Source of the DNA: Rhodoferax sp. PAMC 29310
GTDB lineage: Bacteria; Pseudomonadota; Gammaproteobacteria; Burkholderiales; Burkholderiaceae_C
Direction: 5' to 3'
NCBI RefSeq assembly: GCF_017948265.1
Contig: NZ_CP072852.1
Span: forward strand, 682,001-746,000
DNA: 64,000 bases
Positions 45,916 to 53,882 of this stretch are shown piece after piece. Each line of letters opens with the position of its first letter. The stretch's first letter is position 1. The notes below the pieces were generated by a model, which did not search any database, was not told the DNA's origin, and saw only the letters and a program-made list of their open reading frames with translations. A program made the position numbers and the translations under genes.

Positions 45916-46015
45916 GGTGACGAGCCTTGACCCCGGCACTGGCTCCACAGTTAGGGCTGCTTGGTTCCCCATCTGACCCGGTTGGCCACTTTACCATGCG
46001 GGAAGGCCCGTCACC
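45916..46015 (-). ncRNA. ffs: 4.5S / signal recognition particle RNA
   Basis: About 100 nt on the minus strand. The ends form an 11-bp closing stem (GGTGACGGGCC with GGCTCGTCACC, one G-U). The conserved Ffh-binding apical domain is present: GTCAG, then GGGGAAC tetraloop region and CCAAGCAGCCC, matching the bacterial SRP consensus GTCAGG...GGAA...AAGCAGCC. The RNA is essential for co-translational membrane targeting. It lies between two direct IS256 copies. A -10 TACAAT precedes it. Confidence 0.9.
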
Positions 46016-46019
46016 TCAT

Positions 46020-46047
46020 ATTGTAATGCCTATGACTCGGTCAAGTC
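46020..46047 (-). promoter_or_regulatory. Promoter of ffs
   Basis: Minus-strand TACAAT (46020-46025) lies about 5 bp before the RNA start. GACTTG (46042-46047) is 16 bp upstream; TTGACC (46039-46044) is a better hexamer but only 13 bp away. The -35 lies inside the 3' end of yegP, and the region upstream is broken by IS copy B 180 bp further. Confidence 0.55.
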
Positions 46048-46228
46048 CTTCACGGGCGCATCAGGGGCATTGCTTTTCACGGAGGCTATTCCATTTTCCA
46101 TGGCGGAGGCGGACGAGTACATCTCGCTGCGCCCGATGACTTGTCCATTGCCGGCATTTAGATTGAAATACGGCTGCCCAGCCGACGACGTGGCACGTTC
46201 GAAGCGTTCGTCAATTGCGCCGTTCGAG

Positions 46229-47560
46229 GAGGGTGTCCCGAATTTTGTGTAAACGGCGGTTAAGTTAGACGCGCGGCATGCGCTCGTCAAGCTGAATGGT
46301 AAAGCGGTTCAGAGCAGCCTTCCAATCCCGAATCGGCATCGTCCATTTCTGGCTGATGTTGTTCAGTGCCAGATAGAACAGCTTGAACACTGCGTCCTCA
46401 GATGGGAACGAGCCGCGGGTCTTGGTTATTTTGCGCAGGCTCATGTTCACGGACTCAATGGCGTTGGTCGTGTAAATCACTTTTCGGATGTCTGGCGGGT
46501 ATTCAAAGAACGGTATCAAGTGTGTCCAGTTGCGCCGCCAGGAGCGCCCAATCGGAGCGAAGGAATCGTCCCATTTGACCTCGAATGCCGTGAGTTGTCG
46601 CTCAGCTTCGGATTCAGTGGGCGCAGCGTAAATCAGCCGCAAATCCGCGGCGACTTCCTTGCGCTGTTTCCACCCCACGAAGTTCAGGCTGTGACGCACC
46701 ATGTGAACAATGCAAAGCTGCACCGTCGCCTTGGGGAAGACTGCCTCAATGGCGTCAGGGAAACCTTTGAGCCCATCTACGCAGGCGATAAAGATGTCAG
46801 CCACGCCCCGATTCTTCAGTTCAGTCACCACCTGCAGCCAGAACTTGGCCCCTTCGGTTTGGGCCATCCACAGGCCCAGTACCTCTTTGAGGCCGTCCAG
46901 GTTGACGCCAATGGCCAAGTACAGGGCCTTGACCCGCACAGTACCGTTGTCGCGCACCTTGACGTGAATGCAGTCCATGTAGACGATGGGGTACAGCGCC
47001 TCCAAGGGGCGCGACTGCCAGGCTTTGACCTCGTCCATGACGGCGTCGGTCACGGATGAAATCAGGGTAGGAGACACTTCGGCGCCGTACATCTCCTGCA
47101 GATGGCCTTGAATCTCGCGTACCGTCATGCCTCGGGCATACAGCGACAGTATCTTGTCGTCAAAGCCGCTCCAGCGGGTCTGGTGTTTGCCAATCAGTTG
47201 GGGCTCGAAGGTGCCGGCGCGGTCACGGGGGATTTCTATGGGTAGCTGGCCAAAATCGCCTTTGAGCGTTTTCTTGCTGCACCCGTTGCGGGTGTTGCCC
47301 GCTTCATTGGCAACCAACTGGTTCTTGCCGTGACCCAGGTGGCCGGTCAATTCGGCTTGCAAAGCTCGCTCGACCAAGGCTTTGGTGAGCTGCGTCAAGA
47401 GGCCATTCTGGCCAATCAGGTCTTCGGGCTTTTTGTAGTCGGCCAACAGGGCGTCAATCAGCTCGGCGGGTAAGGGTTTCATCTCTACGGTCATCTCGGC
47501 TCCATGCAAGACAGCAGTTTCCTGCCAAATAACCGTTTACACAAAACTTCTTACACCCTC
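46229..47560 (-). mobile_element. IS256-family insertion sequence, copy B (1332 bp)
   Basis: Same ends and length as copy A. Flanked by a perfect 8-bp target duplication CGTTCGAG (46221-46228 and 47561-47568) inside yegP. Confidence 0.95.
46265..47509 (-). CDS. IS256-family transposase (copy B)
   Basis: 414 aa with intact Asp179, Asp245 and Glu352. Four nucleotide differences from copy A were found by eye across the gene, and every one changes the protein. Reading direction matches copy A, so the two elements are direct repeats flanking ffs. Confidence 0.93.
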   Translation of the reverse strand: MHGAEMTVEMKPLPAELIDALLADYKKPEDLIGQNGLLTQLTKALVERALQAELTGHLGHGKNQLVANEAGNTRNGCSKKTLKGDFGQLPIEIPRDRAGTFEPQLIGKHQTRWSGFDDKILSLYARGMTVREIQGHLQEMYGAEVSPTLISSVTDAVMDEVKAWQSRPLEALYPIVYMDCIHVKVRDNGTVRVKALYLAIGVNLDGLKEVLGLWMAQTEGAKFWLQVVTELKNRGVADIFIACVDGLKGFPDAIEAVFPKATVQLCIVHMVRHSLNFVGWKQRKEVAADLRLIYAAPTESEAERQLTAFEVKWDDSFAPIGRSWRRNWTHLIPFFEYPPDIRKVIYTTNAIESVNMSLRKITKTRGSFPSEDAVFKLFYLALNNISQKWTMPIRDWKAALNRFTIQLDERMPRV

Positions 47561-47814
47561 CGTTCGAGCGGCAAGAATCGATACCCTGCGTCGCACCGGT
47601 TTTTGCTTCATACATTTGGCTGCTCAAAATGACTTGGCCGTTGCCAGCTTTCAAATTGAACAGAAACTTCCCATTCTTTGACTTGTTGATCTCAAACTTG
47701 CCCGCCATGGTGATCTCCTGCTTGGTAATGATTGAAAAACCAACCGCATGCACATGAATCCGGCTCGCGGCGGACTTCAGTCTACCGCCGTTGGCATCCA
47801 TTTAGAATCCAAGC

Positions 47815-49725
47815 ATGTCCTATATCGTGCTCGCCCGCAAGTACCGTCCCCGAAACTTCAGTGAAATGGTGGGGCAGGACCATGTTGTGCAAGCGTTGAC
47901 CAATGCGCTTCTCACTAAGCGCTTGCATCACGCTTATCTATTTACCGGTACGCGTGGGGTTGGGAAGACGACTGTGTCCCGTATATTGGCCAAGTCGCTC
48001 AATTGTCAGGGCATTGACGGGCAAGGCGGGATCACGGCCACCCCATGTGGTGTTTGTCAGGCATGTAAGGATATTGACTCGGGGCGCTTTGTTGACTACA
48101 CCGAGTTGGATGCAGCCTCAAATCGTGGCGTTGACGAGGTGCAGTCGTTGTTGGAGCAGGCGGTCTACAAGCCGGTTCAGGGGCGTTTCAAGGTGTTCAT
48201 GATTGACGAGGTTCACATGCTCACCAATACTGCCTTCAATGCCATGCTGAAGACGTTGGAAGAACCCCCCGAATACCTTAAGTTCGTGTTGGCAACGACA
48301 GACCCTCAAAAGGTTCCGGTAACGGTGCTTTCGCGGTGCTTGCAATTTAATTTGCGGCCCATGGCGCCAGAAACGATTCGCGGCCATTTGGAGAAGGTTC
48401 TCGTCCCTGAGAACGTTGAGTCGGACGGGCAAGCTCTGCGTCTGTTGGCACGAGCGGCCCGTGGCTCCATGCGCGATGCCTTGAGTCTCACTGATCAGGC
48501 GATTGCCTTCGGCTCAGGGCGACTGGAGGAGGTCGCAGTGCGCCAGATGCTGGGCAGCGTGGATCGTTCCTACGTCTTTCGTTTGATTGATGCGCTCGCT
48601 ATTGGCGATGGCAAGTCGGTGGTCAAGACCTCCGAAACATTGCGCCTGAATGGGCTCAGCGCAGGCTCCACTTTGGAGGAAATGTCCATGGTGTTGCAGC
48701 GCATGGCTGTGATCCAGGCTGTTCCCACTAACGCCGAGCCCGACGATTCGGACCCGGATGCGGCAGATGTGGCCCGTTTGGCGCAGGTGATGCCGGCTGA
48801 TGAAACTCAACTTTTGTACAGCATTTGCCTGCATGGTCGAGGTGAACTGGGCCTGGCGCCGGACGAGTATGCGGCGCTGACCATGGTGCTGTTGCGCTTG
48901 CTGGCGTTCAAGCCAAACGCTGGGCAACGCGCTTTGGCGGAAAAAAAAACTCTGAATAGCGCACCGTCGCCTCGCCTCTCTGTGGCGGCTGAGCCGAAGG
49001 TTGTATCGACTTCTCCGACCTCTTTGTCGGTTGTGGCCGCTGATCAGCCGAAGGTTCTTGCTCCGGAAATCGATGGAAAAGCGTCTGTAGCCCCCGAGCG
49101 GATTGCAGAGCCAGCTATCAAAATAGAAGCACTTGAGTCAAGTCGACCCATGCAAAGATTGGCGGTTGTTAGCAGCCATTTGGCGGATGAGTTGCCAAGT
49201 CAGGGCAAGCTGGCACAGCGGCCGAACTCAGGACCAGCCGCGCAAGCAAGCACGCCGATAGGCGCGATTCCGCTACGGGTTCAGGCGGACTCGAGGACAG
49301 AGGCTTTGGCTGGCCACTCTGTAATGCCAGTTCTGATTCCCGGAGAAGAGGGTGACTTCTGGCACCAAACGGTGTCCGATATGGCGGGCCGGGAACTCAT
49401 TACAGCACTGGTACGGGAGTTGGCGCTGCAGTCCCAGTTAATCGCCCGTGATACGGATCAATGGCTCCTGCGTGTAGAGCGAGAATCACTTAATCAGGCG
49501 GGTACTCGCGATCGTTTGACGGCGGCTCTGCATGCATCCGGGTTTCCAGTTCGACTGGCGGTTGAAGTCGGTCGAGTGACCGACACACCAGCAAGGCGCA
49601 ATGCAGCAGCAACCGCAGAACGACAATTGGTTGCAGAAAAAATCATTTTTGATGATCCATTTGTTCAAACCATGATGCGTGACTTTGGGGCGAAAATCGT
49701 ACCCGGAAGCATCAAGCCAGGTTAA
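47815..49725 (+). CDS. dnaX: DNA polymerase III subunits tau (and gamma)
   Basis: 636 aa as tau, the clamp-loader ATPase and replisome organiser. AAA+ features: GTRGVGKTT (Walker A), the zinc module Cys (LNCQG, PCGVCQACKDI), DEVH (Walker B) and SRC sensor (LSRCLQF). Domain III ends near residue 370. An A9 run at codons 376-379 (48941-48949) offers a slippage site; either alternative frame stops at once and would give gamma of about 380 aa. Residues about 380-500 are a low-complexity linker, and the C-terminal domain (DFWHQTVSDM onward) would bind the polymerase alpha subunit. ybaB and recR follow. Confidence 0.95.
   Translation: MSYIVLARKYRPRNFSEMVGQDHVVQALTNALLTKRLHHAYLFTGTRGVGKTTVSRILAKSLNCQGIDGQGGITATPCGVCQACKDIDSGRFVDYTELDAASNRGVDEVQSLLEQAVYKPVQGRFKVFMIDEVHMLTNTAFNAMLKTLEEPPEYLKFVLATTDPQKVPVTVLSRCLQFNLRPMAPETIRGHLEKVLVPENVESDGQALRLLARAARGSMRDALSLTDQAIAFGSGRLEEVAVRQMLGSVDRSYVFRLIDALAIGDGKSVVKTSETLRLNGLSAGSTLEEMSMVLQRMAVIQAVPTNAEPDDSDPDAADVARLAQVMPADETQLLYSICLHGRGELGLAPDEYAALTMVLLRLLAFKPNAGQRALAEKKTLNSAPSPRLSVAAEPKVVSTSPTSLSVVAADQPKVLAPEIDGKASVAPERIAEPAIKIEALESSRPMQRLAVVSSHLADELPSQGKLAQRPNSGPAAQASTPIGAIPLRVQADSRTEALAGHSVMPVLIPGEEGDFWHQTVSDMAGRELITALVRELALQSQLIARDTDQWLLRVERESLNQAGTRDRLTAALHASGFPVRLAVEVGRVTDTPARRNAAATAERQLVAEKIIFDDPFVQTMMRDFGAKIVPGSIKPG
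48941..48959 (+). other. dnaX slippery site (A9) producing gamma
   Basis: Nine A residues (48941-48949) then CTCTGAATAG. In the -1 frame TAG (48957-48959) follows within four codons; in the +1 frame TGA is at 48953-48955. It is placed exactly after domain III, where gamma ends in other bacteria. Ribosomal frameshifting or transcriptional slippage are both possible. Confidence 0.7.
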
Positions 49726-49804
49726 TGGATCGACCAGGGCTGACGTGTACATTGATGCGTCATTTCAATACCCAAATTTTTAACACTTAACGCAAGGAAT
49801 ACCC

Positions 49805-50137
49805 ATGTTCAACAAAGGACAACTCGCAGGCCTCATGAAGCAGGCGCAGGCCATGCAAGACAACATGAAGAAAGCGCAGGACGAACTCGGAAACGTTGAA
49901 GTCACTGGCGAGTCTGGTGCCGGCTTGGTTAAAGTCACCATGACTTGCAAGCATGATGTTCGTCGTGTCACGATTGATCCCAGCTTGTTGGCCGAGGACA
50001 AAGACATGTTGGAAGATCTCGTAGCGGCAGCGTTCAACGCGGCTGTTCGTAAAGTGGAGGAAACTTCCGGCGAAAAAATGGGCAAACTGACAGCGGGTAT
50101 GCCTGGCTTGCCTGGTGGCATGAAGTTCCCGTTCTGA
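49805..50137 (+). CDS. ybaB: YbaB/EbfC nucleoid-associated protein
   Basis: 110 aa with the YbaB signatures [25 protein letters not shown] and [19 protein letters not shown], and a C-terminal Gly/Pro/Met-rich tail ([13 protein letters not shown]). It is a small dimeric DNA-binding protein found between dnaX and recR in many bacteria. AAGGAAT precedes the ATG. Confidence 0.95.
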   Translation: MFNKGQLAGLMKQAQAMQDNMKKAQDELGNVEVTGESGAGLVKVTMTCKHDVRRVTIDPSLLAEDKDMLEDLVAAAFNAAVRKVEETSGEKMGKLTAGMPGLPGGMKFPF

Positions 50138-50177
50138 TTCCGCTCGGTATGGGCTCGACGAGAAAAGCAAGCCGTTA

Positions 50178-50768
50178 ATGGCAGAGCACAACTCTCTAGA
50201 CGCCTTGATTCAGGCGTTGCGACGCTTGCCGGGCGTGGGCGTAAAGTCGGCCACCCGAATGGCCTTTCACCTCTTGCAGCATGATCGGCCTGGGGCGCAG
50301 GCGCTAGCTCGTGCATTGCAGGAGGCGACTGAGTCCGTACAACACTGTGAGTTGTGTCACACCTTCACCGAAGCCAAGGTTTGCAGTACCTGCCTGGATG
50401 CTCGGCGTGACTCAAGCAAATTGTGTGTTGTCGAAACGCCGGCTGATCAGTCGGCAGTGGAGAGGACTGGGGCTTACAAGGGCTTGTATTTTGTGCTTAT
50501 GGGCAAACTCAGTCCCCTGGATGGAATCGGTCCAAAAGACATTGGCCTCAAAAAACTCTTCGATCGAGCCAGCGATGGTACGGTGCAGGAGGTAATTCTG
50601 GCCACCAATTTCACGGCGGAAGGGGAGGCTACGGCCCATGTGATCACCGAGGGCCTGAAAACCCGGGGTCTTCGACTGACGCGACTGGCGCGCGGCGTCC
50701 CTGTGGGGAGTGAGTTGGAGTATGTGGACCTGGGCACCATTGCCCACGCGTTCGTGGATCGCCGTTAG
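50178..50768 (+). CDS. recR: Recombination mediator RecR
   Basis: 196 aa. N-terminal HhH ([20 protein letters not shown]), a C4 zinc finger ([16 protein letters not shown]) and a Toprim domain ([28 protein letters not shown]). It loads RecA with RecO/RecF at gaps. It lies 40 bp after ybaB and completes the dnaX-ybaB-recR operon. Confidence 0.95.
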   Translation: MAEHNSLDALIQALRRLPGVGVKSATRMAFHLLQHDRPGAQALARALQEATESVQHCELCHTFTEAKVCSTCLDARRDSSKLCVVETPADQSAVERTGAYKGLYFVLMGKLSPLDGIGPKDIGLKKLFDRASDGTVQEVILATNFTAEGEATAHVITEGLKTRGLRLTRLARGVPVGSELEYVDLGTIAHAFVDRR

Positions 50769-50791
50769 GCATTGACTATTGATTTCTATCT

Positions 50792-51204
50792 ATGACCGTC
50801 GCTCGTTTTACTGTTGCCTATTGGTGCGTCTTGGTCGCCGCCGTTTTGCCCATTTTTTGCGCAGGAATTGCGAAATGGGCATGTTTGGGCTACCTGCCCG
50901 AGAAGGCGGCTTCGACAACAATCACCCTCGCGCTTGGTTGGCCAGCCAAGTTGATTGGCGCGCTCGAGCAAATGGTGCTCACTCGAATAGCTTCGAGGCG
51001 CTGCCCTTCTTCATTGGTGCGGTCATCATTGCTCACCAATTGGGTGCCAATCAACTGAGGCTGGATGTACTTGCCTTTTTGTTCATTGTGCTGCGCATGA
51101 TGTTTTTGATGACTTATGTCGCGGGTTTGTCGAACGCACGCTCTGTTCTCTGGGCATTGGCATTTGCCACAAATATAGCCATCTTGTTTACCGGTTTACG
51201 GTAG
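50792..51204 (+). pseudogene. MAPEG-family membrane protein, frameshifted
   Basis: The N-terminus (MTVARFTVAYWCVLVAAVLP, TM1) is in one frame up to AKW near 50879. The remainder (GMFGLPAREGGFDNNHPRAW, then ANSFEALPFFIGAVIIAHQL and two more TM segments) continues in another. One extra G in the GGG at 50877-50879 would restore a normal MAPEG protein of about 137 aa. It is either a pseudogene or a sequencing error in a short homopolymer. The family includes eicosanoid/glutathione-related membrane proteins of unknown bacterial role. Confidence 0.75.
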
Positions 51205-51262
51205 GCCTCCGTGTAAACCCTTTCGGGAAGTTCCCGATAGTCATCAACTGCAAGTTGACTAT
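51193..51262 (+). promoter_or_regulatory. Three inverted repeats upstream of the binding-protein gene
   Basis: GGTTTAC/GTAAACC (51193-51199, 51213-51219), a perfect 15-bp palindrome TCGGGAAgTTCCCGA (51223-51237), and an imperfect ATAGT..CAACT/AGTTG..ACTAT hairpin (51237-51262). The first overlaps the MAPEG stop. They may be operators or a structured leader for the gene at 51303. Confidence 0.45.
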
Positions 51263-51302
51263 CCTCAAGTTCATAACAAAAGTGAATTGAGGAGGGCGGT
51301 GA

Positions 51303-52349
51303 ATGAGAGCGGAGGGAATCAATCGACGTGAATTCTCATTTAGGGCTACCTTGGCCGCGTCTGCGGTTGGATTCCGCCCCGCCTGGGCGCAGACTCGACT
51401 AGAGCGGTCAAAGGTCTTGATCGGCCTAGCTGGGCGATCCGAAATCAGTCTCCTGCCACTGGCCATTGCAGACCGCTTGGGATATTTCCGAGCAGAGGGC
51501 CTAGATGTTGAACTTATCGATTTTCCAAGTTCAGGAAGCGCTCTTCAGGCGCTTCTCAATGGGGCAGTTCATGTCAGCGCAAGCGGTTACGAGCAAATTC
51601 TGAATCAATCAGCGAGAGGCCATTTTCTGCAAAGCTTTGTCCTGATGGCTCAGTCTCCCGCTGTTGCTGTGGGAGTGTCAATACGCAATCTGCCTCATTT
51701 CAAGACGGTAGCGGATTTGAGGGGGAAGAAAATGGGGGTTGGTGCCCCTGGTTCAGCCTCACACGCCATCGCCCATTGGGTCATGGCGCGCGCTGGTTTG
51801 ACACAGGGTGATGTCATGCTAGTTCACTTTGGCGGTGCGGCAGAGGCCTTGGCGGCCTTTCAACTCAATCAAATAGACGCCACCAGCTACGGCGATCCCA
51901 TCGTGACAATGTTGGAGCAAAAACGGATTCTGCACCTCGTTGCGGACTCGCGTACCATGAAAGGGAGGCAAGCGCTTTTTGGCGGCCCGTTGCCCGGATC
52001 GTGTCTCTATGCTCACAGTGCGTTTGTTCAACAAAATCCATTGACTGCGCAAGCGATGACCTTGGCCGTTGTTCGCGCGTTGAGGTGGATTCAAACGGCA
52101 GGTCCCAGTGACTTGATGAAGGTGATTCCCGAGCCTTTTATGATTGGGGACCGTGCGCTCTACCTGACGGCGATTGGCAAGGGCCGTGAGGCGGTGTCTC
52201 CCGATGGAGTAATGCCAAAATCCGGGCCAATGTCTGCGTTTCGAGTATTTTCCGAGGTTGAGCCTGGTTTCGGTGTCGAGCGCATTGACCTCAGCAAAAC
52301 GTATACCAATGAATTTGCAGCGGTGGCCAAGGCTCATTTCAAGGTCTGA
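51303..52349 (+). CDS. NMT1/THI5-like ABC transporter substrate-binding protein
   Basis: 348 aa. An N-terminal export signal with a Tat-like NRREFSFRATLAASAVGFRPAWA indicates periplasmic location. The body is a type-2 periplasmic binding fold of the SsuA/TauA/NMT1 family: LPLAIADRLGYFRAEGLDVELIDFPSSGSALQALLNG, LRGKKMGVGAPGSASH. Ligands in the family are sulfonates, pyrimidines or similar. No permease or ATPase gene is adjacent, so its partner is elsewhere. AGGAGGGCGGTG precedes the ATG. Confidence 0.85.
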   Translation: MRAEGINRREFSFRATLAASAVGFRPAWAQTRLERSKVLIGLAGRSEISLLPLAIADRLGYFRAEGLDVELIDFPSSGSALQALLNGAVHVSASGYEQILNQSARGHFLQSFVLMAQSPAVAVGVSIRNLPHFKTVADLRGKKMGVGAPGSASHAIAHWVMARAGLTQGDVMLVHFGGAAEALAAFQLNQIDATSYGDPIVTMLEQKRILHLVADSRTMKGRQALFGGPLPGSCLYAHSAFVQQNPLTAQAMTLAVVRALRWIQTAGPSDLMKVIPEPFMIGDRALYLTAIGKGREAVSPDGVMPKSGPMSAFRVFSEVEPGFGVERIDLSKTYTNEFAAVAKAHFKV

Positions 52350-52361
52350 CCACCTGCAGCA

Positions 52362-53882
52362 TTATTTTTTTGGTCTTCGTTTGGATTGACTGCTGGAGGA
52401 CGACTGTGCTGTCGTCGCGGTTTTTACGCGAGTTTTGCTTTTGACCGCGCTTTTAGAGCGCGTGTTACTTTGAAATGGCAAGTACAGAACAACGTTTTGC
52501 CCCGACTTGAAAATGCTGGAGGTACTGATCTTGTTCCAATCAGCCAGACTCTCCGCGCTTACATTGTGGCGCCTGGCGAAGCTGGCGACCGAGTCCCGCT
52601 TGCCAGCTTTTCTAATTTGCCGTCGCAACTGAACCTCCGGCGCCAAAGTGATTTGGCCATTGTCGGCAATGCGCTCGCTGACGTCGGTGAGTAGCTTTTC
52701 TGGCCGGGGCACCAACAGGCTGGATCCCGCCTTGATTACGACTCTCGGGGGGATGTTGTTGATAGAGCGCAATTGTGCCTCGCTCATATTGACTTGGCTC
52801 GCAACCTCGGCGGGCTTCATCGTACGTGGCGCGACCCAAACAGTCCAACTGGCCAAACCGGTACCCCCATAGGCCTGCAAGTTTTGTTGAAAGACACTGG
52901 CGGTGTCCCACGGCAAAAGAATGGTCGGGGTGCCAGCTGCCAGAATGACAGGTCGATTGATTGACGGATTCAATGCCTTGAAGTCATCCAATGACACTTC
53001 AGCCAGTTTGGCCGCCAGTGCAACGTCAATATCGCGCTGAATGTCAACCATTTTGAAAAAGGGATGGTTGCCGATGTTGGGCAGTTTGGCGTTGAACGCA
53101 CTGGGGCGCGCGACAATGTTTTTGATGGCTTGGAGCTTTGGAACGTAAAAGCGAGTTTCCATGGGCATCGTCAGGTCCAAGTAGCCAGTTGGCAGTCCGG
53201 CCCGCTTGTTTTTTGCTATGGCCCGGCTGACACTGCCCTCACCCCAGTTATAAGCGGCCAGCGCGAGATGCCAATCGCCGAACATCCCGTGTAGCTTGTC
53301 CAGATAATCAAGCGCGGCGCGTGTCGACTCCAGAACATCACGCCGGTCATCTCGAAAAGCATTCTGTTTCAGTTCAAAATACTTCCCCGTAGCGGGCATG
53401 AATTGCCACATGCCTGCAGCCTTGGCGGTAGAAACCGCCTGAGGGTTGAACGCGCTCTCCACAAAAGGAAGCAAGGCCAGTTCGCTTGGCATTCCTCTGC
53501 GCTCCAACTCTTCGACAATGTGAAACATGTACTTTCTGGAGCGTTCAGTCATTCGCAAGATGTAGTCTGGCCGGGATGCATACCAGGTTTCCCTGTCGGA
53601 CACCAGATCTTGCTGCAGGTCAGGCATGGCGAATCCGCCACGAATTCTTTCCCACAGGTCTGCTGGCGGCGCCAACGGGGCAACAGCATTCGCTTGTGTG
53701 CGAATTGGCGTGATGGGCTGAAGGTCCCCAGATGGAAATAGTGGTTTGCGTATTTGCGGCGCTGTACGAGATTGTGGTGACACTGCAGACGGGTCGGCGC
53801 TTTCATCAACGGTTGGGCCAACGCTGGCGCAGCCAGTTAACCAGAGTAGGCTGGCGAGGCAAAGTAATTTGAGAATTTTCAT
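52362..53882 (-). CDS. mltD: Membrane-bound lytic murein transglycosylase D-like lipoprotein
   Basis: 506 aa from the ATG at 53880-53882, which overlaps the gloB stop by one base (TAATG). A lipoprotein signal ends in LTGC (Cys18). The SLT domain (about 110-250) has the catalytic Glu in PFVESAFNPQAVS, AGMWQFMPATGKYF and LALAAYNWGEGSVSRAI. LysM-like repeats follow (about 345-395 and 425-475), and the tail is Ser/Lys/Arg-rich. It cleaves peptidoglycan glycan strands from the periplasmic side of the outer membrane. An in-frame ATG 18 bp upstream is possible but less fitting. Confidence 0.9.
   Translation of the reverse strand: MKILKLLCLASLLWLTGCASVGPTVDESADPSAVSPQSRTAPQIRKPLFPSGDLQPITPIRTQANAVAPLAPPADLWERIRGGFAMPDLQQDLVSDRETWYASRPDYILRMTERSRKYMFHIVEELERRGMPSELALLPFVESAFNPQAVSTAKAAGMWQFMPATGKYFELKQNAFRDDRRDVLESTRAALDYLDKLHGMFGDWHLALAAYNWGEGSVSRAIAKNKRAGLPTGYLDLTMPMETRFYVPKLQAIKNIVARPSAFNAKLPNIGNHPFFKMVDIQRDIDVALAAKLAEVSLDDFKALNPSINRPVILAAGTPTILLPWDTASVFQQNLQAYGGTGLASWTVWVAPRTMKPAEVASQVNMSEAQLRSINNIPPRVVIKAGSSLLVPRPEKLLTDVSERIADNGQITLAPEVQLRRQIRKAGKRDSVASFARRHNVSAESLADWNKISTSSIFKSGQNVVLYLPFQSNTRSKSAVKSKTRVKTATTAQSSSSSQSKRRPKK

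Larger units (their letters stand above)
46030..47708 (-). pseudogene. yegP: YegP-family (DUF1508) gene interrupted by IS256 copy B
   Basis: The 5' part (47708-47561, ATG with AGGAG upstream) encodes MAGKFEINKSKNGKFLFNLK, AGNGQVILSSQMYEAKTGAT and beyond. The 3' part (46220-46030) continues AIDERFERATSSAGQPYFNL and NAGNGQVIGRSEMYSSASAM. Removing the IS and one copy of the 8-bp duplication restores a continuous 112-codon frame with the two tandem F-x-LxAGNGQVI DUF1508 repeats and the usual YegP length of about 110 aa. There are no other lesions, so the insertion looks recent. Function of the family is unknown. Confidence 0.9.

Noticed and set aside
44408..47560. Composite transposon made of the two IS256 copies
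   Set aside because: Each copy has its own target duplication (perfect for B, 7 of 8 for A), so they inserted independently; the interior is ordinary chromosomal ffs and yegP.
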